From Streptomyces sp. TRM70350 (GTDB lineage: Bacteria > Actinomycetota > Actinomycetes > Streptomycetales > Streptomycetaceae): 64,000 bases of DNA. The translations under genes and the position numbers were made by a program. Within the stretch, counting starts at the first letter, position 1; each line of letters opens with the position of its first letter. Under the pieces are notes generated by a model. That model was not told where the DNA came from, searched no databases, and saw only the letters and a list, made by a program, of their open reading frames with translations. Of this stretch, positions 52,664-61,895 are shown one piece after another. The DNA is taken from positions 281,784-345,783 of the forward strand of contig NZ_JAHUXH010000007.1 in assembly GCF_019219825.1 (NCBI RefSeq). The letters run 5' to 3'.

Positions 52664-53665
52664 TCAGACCGCCGAGGGCAGCGCTTTCGCGCCATCTTCC
52701 GTGACCCGGGTGGCACCGAAGTAGTCGGGGGTGTCAATCGGGTCGAACCGGATCACGGCACCCGGCCGAGGCGCGTTGATCATGTACCCGCCACCGACAT
52801 AAATCCCCACATGCCGGATGGCCCGGGAGTTGGTGAGGTCGTCCGAAAAGAACACCAGATCCCCGGGCAGCAGCTCGTCCCGATCCGGATGCGGCCCGGC
52901 GTTGTACTGGTCATTGGCGACCCGGGGCAGGGTGATCCCCACACTCTCGTACGCCGCCTTGGTCAGCCCCGAGCAGTCGAACCGACCGCCCTGCTCCGGC
53001 GTACCGTTGCCGCCCCACAGATACGGCGTCCCGAGCTTCTCCTGCGCGTAGTGAATGGCCCCGGCGGCCTGCTCGGACGGATCGACCCGCCCGACGGGCG
53101 CGGCGAAGCTCTTCTCCAGGGTGGTGATGACCCGGACGTAGTTCTGGGTCTCCTTGTACGGCGGCACGCCCCCGTACTTGATGACGGCGTACGCCCCCGC
53201 GTTGTACGCGGCGAGCATGTTCTTCGTCGCGTCCCCCGGCACGTGCTTCACGTACTTCGCGAGCGTGCAGTCGTACGAAGCGGCCGACGGAATGGCGTCG
53301 TTGGGGTCCCACACATCCCGGTCCCCGTCCCCGTCCCCGTCGATGCCGTGCGTGGCCCAGGTCCCCGGGATGAACTGCGCTATCCCCTGCGCCCGCGCCG
53401 GACTCTGCGCCCTCGGATTGAACCCGCTCTCCTGGTACAACTGCGCGGCGAGCAACGCCGGATTGATGGCCGGGCACAGATTGCCCCACTTCTGCACGAG
53501 CGCCTGATAGGCGGCGGGCACAGACCCCTTGGCCAGCTTCCGCCCGGCCCCGGTGACTCCGTTGACGAGGTCCCCGGCGACGACGTACACCCCGACGACG
53601 AGCACCATCACAAACGCGACCCCGGCACCCGCTACGGCGACCGCCACGACCCACGCCTTACGCAC
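52664..53665 (-). CDS. Bifunctional lytic transglycosylase / NlpC-P60 endopeptidase
   Basis: 333 aa from GTG 53665 (GAGGAG 9 bases upstream; TTG 53671 also possible). Signal anchor 5-31. Residues ~50-185 form a lytic transglycosylase domain with catalytic E79 (QESGFNPRAQS) and AAYNAG. Residues ~200-325 are NlpC/P60 with C231 (FDCSGLT) and H285 (RHVGIYVGG). It cuts both glycan and peptide of peptidoglycan. This architecture is typical of wall-opening enzymes of Gram-positive type IV secretion systems (VirB1/Tra14-like). The T4SS-like genes begin 2.6 kb away. A GAC-GGG run (DGDGDGD) comes from a CCCCGT repeat. Confidence 0.9.
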   Translation of the reverse strand: MRKAWVVAVAVAGAGVAFVMVLVVGVYVVAGDLVNGVTGAGRKLAKGSVPAAYQALVQKWGNLCPAINPALLAAQLYQESGFNPRAQSPARAQGIAQFIPGTWATHGIDGDGDGDRDVWDPNDAIPSAASYDCTLAKYVKHVPGDATKNMLAAYNAGAYAVIKYGGVPPYKETQNYVRVITTLEKSFAAPVGRVDPSEQAAGAIHYAQEKLGTPYLWGGNGTPEQGGRFDCSGLTKAAYESVGITLPRVANDQYNAGPHPDRDELLPGDLVFFSDDLTNSRAIRHVGIYVGGGYMINAPRPGAVIRFDPIDTPDYFGATRVTEDGAKALPSAV

Positions 53666-53775
53666 CGTCAACCGCTCCTCACCGACTGGGAGTACGCCCG
53701 GGTCAGTGTAGAGGCGGGGGGTCGGCTACGGGGGTGTTCACGCGGAAGGAGAAACGGAGGGGGTCTGCTTCCCCG

Positions 53776-54185
53776 TCATCCGGTGCGGTCGCTCTCCTGA
53801 GCCACACGGGGCGAAGGGCCGTAGACCGGAAGACCATCGGTGAGAATCTCGACGTCCCACGGCTCCGGCAACCGCACGGACTCCCCGAACCTCCCCGGAA
53901 GTACGTCCCGGTAGGCGCCGTTGTCCGGATGGGTGTGCAGGGCCCAGGTGCCGTTCCGGGGGTCGATGACGAGGAGGATGGGGACACGAGCGACCGCATA
54001 CCAGTCGGCCAGTCCCGGATTGCGCGGGACTTCTCCGACTGGGAGATGACCTCGACGGCCAGCGCGGTGTCCGCCGGCGAGGCGAGCCAGTCGTCGTCCT
54101 CCTCCCATTCCGTGGGCAAGGCGACGAGGTCAGGTGTTACATAGTGTCCGTCGAGGCACCTCGCTCCCTTCGCGCTGGGTCATGC
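53776..54185 (-). pseudogene. Truncated, frameshifted Uma2 gene
   Basis: One frame encodes YVTPDLVALPTEWEEDDDW and ADTALAVEVISQSEKSRAIR; a 1-base shift near 54012 then leads into DWYAVARVPILLVIDPRNGT and PEPWDVEIL. Together they make the C-terminal two thirds of a Uma2 protein. The N-terminus is missing upstream of ~54185. Compare the intact Uma2 at 26656. Boundaries are approximate. Confidence 0.75.
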
Positions 54186-54263
54186 GCGACCCCGACTGCG
54201 CCTACCACGAGGAGGCCGACCGCCCGCAGCGACGCGCCGACCGGGTACGCACGGTCCCCTCCC

Positions 54264-55190
54264 TCAGGCCCGCGCCGCATCCGCCAGGGGAAACGGAAAA
54301 CGCGCGTCCGTCAGTTCCTCCGACGCCGCCCAAAGTCGCCGAGCCGCCTCCGGATCGCTCGCCGCTGCCGAGCGCCCCGCCAGCGTGGGGGCGCCGCGCA
54401 TTTCGCCGAGGCCGTCCGGGCCCACGAAGCTCGCACCCGGCAGGTCCATGACCGCCGCGTACAGCGTCGGCAGGGCGCCGGCCCTGTCGTCCTGGGCGAA
54501 GAGCTTGTTGCCGAGCTGCATGACGGCGCGGGACACGGGGTTGGCCGCGTGGCTCTGCAGGTTGGTGGCCGCGTAGCCGGGGTGGACGGCGAGGGCGCGG
54601 ACCCGTGAGCCGGTCTCCGTCAACCGGCGCTGGAGTTCCAGGGTGAACAGCAGGTTCGCCAGCTTGGACTGGGCATAGGCGCGGACCGGGGTGTACCCCT
54701 TCGTCAGGTTCAGGTCGTCGAAGTCGATGACACCGGTGCCGAAGCGATGGGCGCCCGACGACACGGTCACGACGCGGTCGGTGACGTACGGCAGCAGCAG
54801 GTTCGTCAGCGCGAAGTGACCGAGATGGTTCGTGCCGAACTGCATCTCGAAGCCGTCCTTGGTCCGCTGCTCGGGCAGCATCATCACGCCCGCGTTGTTG
54901 ATGAGCAGATCCAGCGGACGGTCGCCCCAGCCCTGCGCGAACTCCCGCACCGACGCCAGGTCGGCGAGGTCCAGCCGCCGGACCTCCGTACTGCCGCGCA
55001 CGGTCGCGGCCGCCGTCCGCCCGCGCTGCGGATCCCGCACCGCGAAGACGACATGCGCTCCCGCACCCGCCAGCGCGTCGGCGGCCGCGAGGCCGATACC
55101 GCTGTTGGCGCCCGTGACGACAGCCGTCCGGCCGGTGAGGTCGGGAAGCCGGCTCACGTTCCACTTACTCGCGTTCCTCTTGGTAGCCAT
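54264..55190 (-). CDS. Short-chain dehydrogenase/reductase (retinol dehydrogenase-like)
   Basis: 308 aa. Rossmann motif TGANSGIG near residue 26, NNAGVM, catalytic Ser in VSSGAH, and Y-x3-K in AYAQSKLA. Long C-terminal region as in WWOX/RDH-like SDRs. NADP preferred is inferred from the ARDP region. ATG 55190. Divergent from a TetR gene, 89 bp apart, which likely controls it. Confidence 0.9.
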   Translation of the reverse strand: MATKRNASKWNVSRLPDLTGRTAVVTGANSGIGLAAADALAGAGAHVVFAVRDPQRGRTAAATVRGSTEVRRLDLADLASVREFAQGWGDRPLDLLINNAGVMMLPEQRTKDGFEMQFGTNHLGHFALTNLLLPYVTDRVVTVSSGAHRFGTGVIDFDDLNLTKGYTPVRAYAQSKLANLLFTLELQRRLTETGSRVRALAVHPGYAATNLQSHAANPVSRAVMQLGNKLFAQDDRAGALPTLYAAVMDLPGASFVGPDGLGEMRGAPTLAGRSAAASDPEAARRLWAASEELTDARFPFPLADAARA

Positions 55191-55279
55191 GGCCTCAATG
55201 TAGGCATCGACAACAATGCTGTCAATGACAACAAAGATGGCAACGCCAACAAAGCTGACGACGTCAACATCGAGATACG
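55191..55279. promoter_or_regulatory. Divergent SDR/TetR promoter region with repeated ACAAC/GTTGT words
   Basis: The 89-bp gap is unusually AT-rich for this genome and holds repeated words: GACAACAATGCTGTC and GACAACAAAGATGGC, plus GCCAACAAAGCTGACG. GACA-x7-TGTC in the first forms an imperfect inverted repeat. TetR-family operators commonly lie in such gaps; the exact site is not decided. Confidence 0.5.
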
Positions 55280-55882
55280 ATGATGCGCATGCCCGAGACC
55301 CGCCCCTACCACCACGGAGACCTGCGCGCCGCCCTGCTCGCCGGAGCGGAACGCACCCTGCGGGCGAAGGGCGCCGCCGCACTGTCCCTGCGTGAGCTCG
55401 CCCGCGAGACCGGCGTCAGCCACGCCGCCCCGGGCCGGCACTTCAAGGACAAGCAGGCCCTGCTCGACGCCCTCGCCCTCACCGGCTTCGAGCGCCTGAC
55501 CCACACCCTGGAGGCCGCGGACGACCCCGCCCTGCCCATCGAGGAGCGGCTCACCGCGCTCGCCCGCGCCTACCTCGGCTTCGCCATCGACAACGCCGCG
55601 CTGGTGGAGCTCATGTACGCCCGCAAGCACGACCCGGACGTCTCCGAGCAGCTCGCCGCCGCGGTGGAACGCACCATCACGCCGTTCCTCCACCTGATCG
55701 CGGACGCCCAGCAGCGCGGCGAGATCGTCCCGGGCGATCCCGAACGCATCACCCTCCTCGCGGGCGCCGGCCTGCACGGCATCGCCGCCTTCACCGCCAA
55801 CGGCACCTTCCCGCCGCAGGAGGCGCTCGACAGCATCGGCGACGTCGTCCACCACCTGCTGCACGGCCTGCGCCCGCGCTGA
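55280..55882 (+). CDS. TetR/AcrR-family regulator
   Basis: 200 aa. HTH at residues ~12-58 (ALLAGAERTLRAKGAAALSL, RELARETGVSHAAPGRHF) and a C-terminal TetR_C/WHG-like ligand domain (LVELMYARKHDPD). Three ATGs are close together (55280, 55283, 55289); the first is listed. Divergent from the SDR gene. Probably represses the SDR in response to its substrate. Confidence 0.88.
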   Translation: MMRMPETRPYHHGDLRAALLAGAERTLRAKGAAALSLRELARETGVSHAAPGRHFKDKQALLDALALTGFERLTHTLEAADDPALPIEERLTALARAYLGFAIDNAALVELMYARKHDPDVSEQLAAAVERTITPFLHLIADAQQRGEIVPGDPERITLLAGAGLHGIAAFTANGTFPPQEALDSIGDVVHHLLHGLRPR

Positions 55883-56223
55883 CCCCTCGTCACCACCCGA
55901 CGGTCCTACGGCTATAGCCTTCACCCGGAGAACCCGGAGAACCCGGAGAACATCGGCACGACCCCTCACCCCACCCACCACCCGAAGCGGGCCCGGCCGT
56001 AAAGAGGCTCAACGACGGCACCACATCGCAGGTTCCGCTCCCGCATCGTTGCCCGGCGTGACCTGCCGTGATACACAGAGTGACCAAACGTGGTATTCGC
56101 ACGAAACCCGCCAAGCAATGACGCCAAGTCGACATACGACGGCGCCATCGTCGGCGAGAATGAGGCCTGACCTCTGCGCACCGCAGGGGACTGCGGAACT
56201 ACCCAACAGGGGCGGTGACTTAC
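55883..56223. other. Intergenic region before the T4SS-like cluster
   Basis: 341 bp with no supported gene. It holds three 9-bp repeats (55923-55949) and the probable promoter of the six-gene cluster. A relatively AT-rich patch near 56080-56120 (GTATTCGCAC, CAAGCAATGACG) could contain the promoter; no convincing -35/-10 pair was identified. Confidence 0.5.
55923..55949. repeat. 9-bp tandem repeat ACCCGGAGA x3
   Basis: Three perfect copies just after the TetR gene. Minor slippage repeat, no known role. Confidence 0.8.
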
Positions 56224-56532
56224 ATGATCTTTGCGGCCGACGAGGGAGACATCAACACCATCATCGGCGGGATCGCTCCGGACTGGGGCCCCTTCGGCAG
56301 CCTGGGCAACGAGGCCAGGGTGATGATCGAGGTGGTGATGGCGGTCGCCATCCTCATCTGCCTCGGCATCGCCATCTGGGGGGCCGCCAAACAGCGCATC
56401 GGCGCGACGGCCCTCCGGGACACCTTCAGCGCAGAACAGGGCAAGGGCCTCATCATCGCCGGCCTCACCGGAGTCTTCATCATCGGCTCCCTCGGCACGC
56501 TCTTCACCATCGTGTACGGCATGGCGGTGTAA
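56224..56532 (+). CDS. Small two-helix membrane protein, VirB2/TrbC-size, first gene of the T4SS-like cluster
   Basis: 102 aa. Two transmembrane helices (about 33-54 and 77-99) with a short cytoplasmic loop (KQRIGATALRDTFSAEQGKG). This size and topology match VirB2/TrbC pilin-type subunits of type IV systems, although there is no long cleaved signal. ATG 56224 with GGGGCGG 8 bases upstream; GTG 56215 is the alternative. First in a run of six same-strand genes. Confidence 0.65.
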   Translation: MIFAADEGDINTIIGGIAPDWGPFGSLGNEARVMIEVVMAVAILICLGIAIWGAAKQRIGATALRDTFSAEQGKGLIIAGLTGVFIIGSLGTLFTIVYGMAV

Positions 56533-56739
56533 GCCCCACCACGTCCTCTCCGGGCGCGCCCGGTCTCCCCTACCCCACCCGCCCGTCGTGCCCACCGGCT
56601 GAGGTTGCGTTTCCCTGATGTCCCTGATGTCGAGTCACCACACCGCGCCCGCGCGGGAACCGTCGCGGCTACCGTCGTACACCTACACGGTCGTTGGGTA
56701 CGACGGTCTCCGCTACGACACCGAGGGGGCGGGCGCGGC

Positions 56740-57558
56740 ATGAGTCCCGGGGACGAGCACGAGGCCGCCGGCGGTTACGCCGGCACCGGGCACACCCGTA
56801 CCCGGCTGCCGGACAGCGAACCGTACGGCGGCCGACGCGGCCGCAACTCCTCGCGGAGCCTGGTCACGGTGGTCGGCGTGGTGGTCCTCCTGATCGCCGC
56901 CATCGCATTCGCCAACCGCGGAGGAGACGACTCCACTTCAACGGCCGGGGGCGGCTCGGGCCCGGAGGCGGCGCCCACGGCGGCGAGCGGGGAGCGGCCG
57001 GTGGAGACCAGGTCCGCGGGAATCCCGGCCGGGTTCGCCCAGGACCGGCAGGGCGCGGAGAGTGCGGCGGCGAACTACGCGGTGGTACTGGTTTCCGCCG
57101 ACATCCTCAAACCCACCCGGCGTACCGAAATCGTCCGGCAGGTCTTCGTCGCCGACAAGCAGGCCGCCCTGGAGAGCAAGTTCAACCAGGCGTACTCCAA
57201 GGCGTTCCTGAAGAGCGTCGGGCTGGACGAGAAGGGCAACGCGACCGCGGGCAACACCTACGTCTCGCGCACCATGCCGATCGGCACCAAGGTCACGACC
57301 TACTCGGACACCAGGGCAACGGTCGAGGTCTGGTGCACGGGAGTGTTCGGCACCACAGGTGAACGCTCGACCAACCCGGTCACCAGCGACTGGTTCACCA
57401 TGACGCTTCAGCTGCGCTGGACGGACGGTGACTGGAAGATCGAGAGCTTCTCCCAGCAGGATGGCCCCGCGCCCGTTCCCAGCGACGACAGGGCGTCCAG
57501 CGCCGACGAGATGGCCAAGGCCGTCGAGGAGTACGGAGGCTTCACCTATGCCCGGTAG
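56740..57558 (+). CDS. Bitopic membrane protein with VirB8/TcpC-like topology
   Basis: 272 aa. A cytoplasmic ~40-residue N-terminus, one transmembrane helix (42-59; VTVVGVVVLLIAAIAFA), a low-complexity linker, then an extracytoplasmic domain (95-265; NYAVVLVSADILKPTRRTEI; WFTMTLQLRWTDGDWKIESF) of NTF2-like appearance. VirB8/TcpC proteins have the same plan and form the scaffold of type IV systems. ATG 56740. Its end overlaps the next gene by 11 bases. Confidence 0.65.
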   Translation: MSPGDEHEAAGGYAGTGHTRTRLPDSEPYGGRRGRNSSRSLVTVVGVVVLLIAAIAFANRGGDDSTSTAGGGSGPEAAPTAASGERPVETRSAGIPAGFAQDRQGAESAAANYAVVLVSADILKPTRRTEIVRQVFVADKQAALESKFNQAYSKAFLKSVGLDEKGNATAGNTYVSRTMPIGTKVTTYSDTRATVEVWCTGVFGTTGERSTNPVTSDWFTMTLQLRWTDGDWKIESFSQQDGPAPVPSDDRASSADEMAKAVEEYGGFTYAR

Positions 57559-58909
57559 CCAGCGCCGCGCGCTCAAAGTCGCCGCCACCGTCACCGCCGT
57601 ACAGACCGCCGTTGTCCTGTGGGCCACACGGGCCGTCGCGGCACCCACGCCGACGCCCACGCCCACCCCCACGCCCTCTCCCACGCCCACTCCGTCCAAC
57701 GACAACTGCGACCTCCTTTCGGGCCAGACCAGGGAGTTGTGCGAAAGCGACACGGGCGACAACAGCGGCACCAGTCCCTCCCTCGACCCCACCACCACCC
57801 TCGACCCCCTCTCGTCCCTCGCCAAGGGCTGCGCGGACGCCGCCTCCTGGACCATCGACAAGCTCAGCGCCGCCGTCAAGGACACCGCGACCGTCGACTT
57901 CACGAACGAGAAGTTCCTCCAGCAGTACGCCGTCGTCTTCGCCGCGTCCACGATCCTCACGCTCCTCCTGTGGCTCCTGGCCGTGGCCAAGCGAGCCGTC
58001 AGAGGCGTCCCCCTCACCACCGCCATCGGCGAAGCCATCGGCTTCCTCTGGCTCACCGTCCTGGCCTCCGCCTTCACCCCCCTGATCCTCTACACGGTCG
58101 TCTCCGCCACCGACGGCGTCTCCGACGTCCTCGCCAGGGCCACCGGCGACCAGACGGACGCCTTCTTCGGCAACTTCTCCGGCGCCCTGGCGAAGGGCGA
58201 GGACATCGGCGGCGGCCCGATCATGCTGATCGTCGTCTCCCTGGTCAGCATCCTCGCCGCCGGCATCCTGTGGCTGGAACTCGTCATCCGCGCCGCCCTG
58301 CTCTACGTCGGCGCCCTCCTCGGCACCGTCGTCTACGCCGGCCTGGTCGACAAGAACCTGTGGGGCCACGTGCGCCGTTGGGCCGGGATCATGATCGCGG
58401 TCATTCTCGTGAAGCCGGTCATCGTCATCGTCCTCGGCCTGGCCGGCGCGCTCAGCGCCGACGACGGCCCCGACGCCTTCTCCGCCGTCGTCTCCGGCCT
58501 CGCGATCATCCTGCTCGCCATCTTCGCGTCCGCGATGATCTACCGCTTCGTCCCCGGCTTCGGCGACGAGATCGCGGGTTCCCGCACCAACCGCATCATG
58601 CAGAGCGCCGAGGGCAAGGCCGCCGCGGTCATCAGCTCCCCCGCGACCCTCGTCGCCCAGGGCATCAAGACGCACAGCACCCGCGCCGACAACAACGGCG
58701 CGGGCCAGGCCACGGCAAGCGCCACCCCCCGCCCCGCCCACCAGACCTCCGGCGGCATGGCCGCCCACAGCTCCCGCGCCTCGACCGGTGGCGGCGGACC
58801 CGTCCCCTCCGCCGCACCCGCGCCGCGCTCCTCCAGCCCGGTCAACACACCCCACGCCAGCAACACCCGCAACAGCAGCAGCAACCGCTCAGGAGGTGAC
58901 GGGCGTTGA
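57548..58909 (+). CDS. TrbL/VirB6-like polytopic membrane protein
   Basis: 453 aa. Signal/first helix 8-32, a Pro-Thr linker (PTPTPTPTPTPSPTPTP), then about six transmembrane helices between 125 and 340 (YAVVFAASTILTLLLWLLAVA; LIVVSLVSILAAGILWLELV; FIASAMIYRF region) and a Ser/Pro/Gly-rich cytoplasmic tail. This is the TrbL/VirB6 (conjugal channel) layout of Gram-positive systems. ATG 57548 has GGAGG 8 bases upstream. The stop overlaps the TTG start of the next gene. Confidence 0.75.
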   Translation: MPGSQRRALKVAATVTAVQTAVVLWATRAVAAPTPTPTPTPTPSPTPTPSNDNCDLLSGQTRELCESDTGDNSGTSPSLDPTTTLDPLSSLAKGCADAASWTIDKLSAAVKDTATVDFTNEKFLQQYAVVFAASTILTLLLWLLAVAKRAVRGVPLTTAIGEAIGFLWLTVLASAFTPLILYTVVSATDGVSDVLARATGDQTDAFFGNFSGALAKGEDIGGGPIMLIVVSLVSILAAGILWLELVIRAALLYVGALLGTVVYAGLVDKNLWGHVRRWAGIMIAVILVKPVIVIVLGLAGALSADDGPDAFSAVVSGLAIILLAIFASAMIYRFVPGFGDEIAGSRTNRIMQSAEGKAAAVISSPATLVAQGIKTHSTRADNNGAGQATASATPRPAHQTSGGMAAHSSRASTGGGGPVPSAAPAPRSSSPVNTPHASNTRNSSSNRSGGDGR

Positions 58910-60462
58910 CGACCGAGTCCCATCTGTCCCATCCGGTCACGCCCCGCCGTACATATCTGATCGGCCGCGCCCGGCCGAACGCGATCGTCGGCCGCAATCG
59001 CGAGACCGGCGAGATCGCGCTGATCATCGCGGGCGCGTTCCTCGGCATGATGTGCGGTCTCCTCGTCCCGGTGCTGTCCCTGCGGATCGTCCTGCTCATG
59101 GGCTTCCCGCTGCTCGCGCTGGCCGCGGTCTACGTGCCGTACAAGCACCGGACGTTCTACAAGTGGTTCGAGATCAACCGCAGTTACAAGCGCACCCTCC
59201 GCCACAACGCCACCTACCGCTCCACCGCCATGGAGGCGGGCACGCGGCTCGACGGACGCGAGGTCGAGATCGGCCCGCCCCCGGGCATCGGCCGTATCAC
59301 CTGGCTCGCCGCGCCCTTCGGCCCCGACGAGATCGCCGTACTGCTGCACGCCGACCGCAAGACCGTCACCGCCGCCATCGAGATCGAGGGCCCCGGCGTC
59401 GGCCTGCGCGACAGCGAGGACCAGGAAGCCCTCGTCGACCGCTTCGGCACCCTCCTGAAGCACGTGGCGAACGGCGACGGCTTCGTCACCCGCCTGCAGA
59501 TGCTCGCCCGCACCCTCCCCGCCGACCCCGACGCGCACGCCAAGGACGTCGCCGTACGCGGCGACGACCGGGCACCGGCGTGGCTGCAGCAGTCGTACGA
59601 CCAGCTGCAGTCGATGGTGTCGACGAGCAGCGAACAGCACCGCGCGTACCTCGTCGCCTGCATGCACTACAACCGCGAACTCGCCGCCGAGGCCCACGCC
59701 ATGGCCCGCGCGGCCCGCCCGCACGGCGGCAAGGTGGACCGCGACGCCGGCCTCGCGGTCGTCATGGCCCGCGAGCTGACCGACATCTGCTCCCGGCTCC
59801 AGGAAGCCGACATCCGCGTACGCCAGCCCCTCGGCCAGGGGCGGCTCGCCTCGCTCATCCACTCGATGTACGACCCGGACCACCCGATCGACCACATCCA
59901 GGCGATGACGAAACGCAACGCCTGGCCGGCCGAGCTGGACGCCACGGAGCCCACCTTCCTCCAGGCCAAGACCCGGGAATCCTCGACCCGCGCCCCCTGG
60001 TGCCACGCCACCGCCTGGGTCAAGGAGTGGCCGATGACCCCCGTCGGCGTCAACTTCCTGGCCCCCCTCCTCGTCCACACCCCGGACGTCATCCGAACGG
60101 TCGCCGTGACGATGGATCTCGAACCCACCGAGGTAGCCATCGAACGTATGTTGACCGAGAAGACCAACGACGAGGCCGAGGCCTCCCGCGCCGCCAAGAT
60201 GAACCGCACCGTCGACCCCCGCGACATCGCCGCCCACAACCGCCTCGACCAGCGCGGCGAGGATCTCGCGAGCGGCGCCGCGGGCGTCAACCTGGTCGGC
60301 TACATCACCGTCTCCTCCCGCTCCCCGGAGGCACTGGCCCGCGACAAGCGCACGATAAGGGCGTCGGCCGGAAAGTCGTATCTGAAGCTGGAGTGGTGCG
60401 ACCGCGAGCACCACCGGGCCTTCGTGAACACCCTCCCGTTCGCCACCGGAATCCGAAGGTAG
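58906..60462 (+). CDS. SCO6880-family membrane protein, N-terminal partner of VirB4
   Basis: 518 aa from TTG 58906, preceded by an ideal AGGAGGTGA. Two transmembrane helices (36-55, 60-80) are PrgI/VirB3-like; a long soluble region (90-518) looks like a VirB4 N-terminal domain without Walker motifs (ERMLTEKTNDEAEASRAAKM; GYITVSSRSPEALARDKR). From memory this is the SCO6880-type protein seen next to VirB4 ATPases in actinobacterial type IV loci. The next gene supplies the ATPase half. Confidence 0.7.
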   Translation: MTTESHLSHPVTPRRTYLIGRARPNAIVGRNRETGEIALIIAGAFLGMMCGLLVPVLSLRIVLLMGFPLLALAAVYVPYKHRTFYKWFEINRSYKRTLRHNATYRSTAMEAGTRLDGREVEIGPPPGIGRITWLAAPFGPDEIAVLLHADRKTVTAAIEIEGPGVGLRDSEDQEALVDRFGTLLKHVANGDGFVTRLQMLARTLPADPDAHAKDVAVRGDDRAPAWLQQSYDQLQSMVSTSSEQHRAYLVACMHYNRELAAEAHAMARAARPHGGKVDRDAGLAVVMARELTDICSRLQEADIRVRQPLGQGRLASLIHSMYDPDHPIDHIQAMTKRNAWPAELDATEPTFLQAKTRESSTRAPWCHATAWVKEWPMTPVGVNFLAPLLVHTPDVIRTVAVTMDLEPTEVAIERMLTEKTNDEAEASRAAKMNRTVDPRDIAAHNRLDQRGEDLASGAAGVNLVGYITVSSRSPEALARDKRTIRASAGKSYLKLEWCDREHHRAFVNTLPFATGIRR

Positions 60463-60476
60463 GGGTTGATGCCCTG

Positions 60477-61886
60477 ATGCGGGACCCGCTCTCCGCCATC
60501 ACCGAAGCCTTCACATCCTTCCTGTTCGGGAAGGTGGAGACCACCCGGCTGCCGGTGCGCACCTCCACGGGCCAGGCCCAGGCGGTCTACCTGCCCACCG
60601 CCGCCCCCGGCCTCGGCGACTCCGGCGTCATCATCGGCCGCGAGGTCTACTCCGGAAAGGGCTACATCTACGACCCCTTCCAGCTGTACGGCCAGCAGCT
60701 CCCGGCCCCGCACTGGCTGGTCCTCGGCGAGTCCGGCAACGGCAAGTCGGCCCTGGAGAAGACGTACGTCCTGCGCCAGCTCCGCTTCCGCGACCGCCAG
60801 GTCGTCGTCCTCGACGCCCAGGGCGAGGACGGCGTCGGCGAGTGGAACCTCATCGCCCAGGAGCTGGGGATAACACCCATCCGCCTGGACCCGATGGCGG
60901 CCCTGGACCACGGCATCCGCCTGAACCCGCTGGACCCCGCGATCACCACCACCGGCCAGCTGGCCCTCCTGCGGACCATCATCGAGGTCGCGATGGGGCA
61001 CGGGCTGGACGAGCGTTCCGGCTTCGCCCTGAAGGTCGCGCACGCCTACGTCAACGAGACGATCGTGGAGCGGCAACCGGTCCTTTCGGACATCGTGGAG
61101 CAGCTACGGCATCCCGAGCCGGAGTCGGCCGAGTCGATGAACGTCGACATCGACGACGTACGGGCGTGGGGCCTGGACGTGGCCCTGGTGCTGGACCGTC
61201 TGGTCGACGGTGACCTGAGGGGCATGTTCGACGGACCCACGACGGTCGGCATCGACCTCGACGCCCCGCTGATCGTCTTCGACCTCTCCCACATCGACCG
61301 CAACTCCATCGCCATGCCGATCCTGATGGCGATCGTCGGTGTCTGGCTGGAACACACCTGGATCCGTCCCGACCGGAAGAAGCGCATCTTCCTGGTCGAG
61401 GAGGCCTGGCACATCATCAACAGTCCGTTCGTGGCACAGCTGTTCCAGCGCCTGCTGAAGTTCGGCCGACGGCTGGGTCTGTCGTTCGTGGCGGTGGTCC
61501 ACCACCTGTCGGACGTCGTCGACGGCGCGGCGGCGAAGGAGGCCGCGGCGATCCTGAAGATGGCGTCGACCAGGACCATCTACGCCCAGAAGGCGGACGA
61601 GGCACGGGCGACCGGCCGGGTGCTGGGTTTGCCCAGGTGGGCAGTGGAAATCATCCCCACGCTGACACCGGGCATCGCGGTGTGGGACGTCAACGGCAAC
61701 GTCCAGGTCGTCAAACACCTGGTCACGGAGACGGAACGCCCCCTGGTCTTCACCGACCGCGCGATGACCGAGTCCGCCTCCGACCTCGCCGACGACGCCC
61801 TGCGCGCCGCCGAGCTGGAGGCGGAGGAGCGGGCGGCGGCGTTCATGGAACAGCACCTCGGCGACTCCGAGTCGACGGTGGCGTAA
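60477..61886 (+). CDS. VirB4/TraC-like conjugation ATPase
   Basis: 469 aa. Walker A GESGNGKSA (84-92), Walker B RIFLVEEAW (303-311), then HHLSDVVDG and QKADEARATGRVLGLP (sensor-like region). VirB4 C-terminal ATPase domain without the N-terminal domain, which is encoded by the preceding gene. It powers type IV assembly or transport. ATG 60477, AGGGG upstream. All ATPase residues intact, unlike the downstream TraG-like gene. Confidence 0.88.
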   Translation: MRDPLSAITEAFTSFLFGKVETTRLPVRTSTGQAQAVYLPTAAPGLGDSGVIIGREVYSGKGYIYDPFQLYGQQLPAPHWLVLGESGNGKSALEKTYVLRQLRFRDRQVVVLDAQGEDGVGEWNLIAQELGITPIRLDPMAALDHGIRLNPLDPAITTTGQLALLRTIIEVAMGHGLDERSGFALKVAHAYVNETIVERQPVLSDIVEQLRHPEPESAESMNVDIDDVRAWGLDVALVLDRLVDGDLRGMFDGPTTVGIDLDAPLIVFDLSHIDRNSIAMPILMAIVGVWLEHTWIRPDRKKRIFLVEEAWHIINSPFVAQLFQRLLKFGRRLGLSFVAVVHHLSDVVDGAAAKEAAAILKMASTRTIYAQKADEARATGRVLGLPRWAVEIIPTLTPGIAVWDVNGNVQVVKHLVTETERPLVFTDRAMTESASDLADDALRAAELEAEERAAAFMEQHLGDSESTVA

Positions 61887-61895
61887 GGGGAGGGC

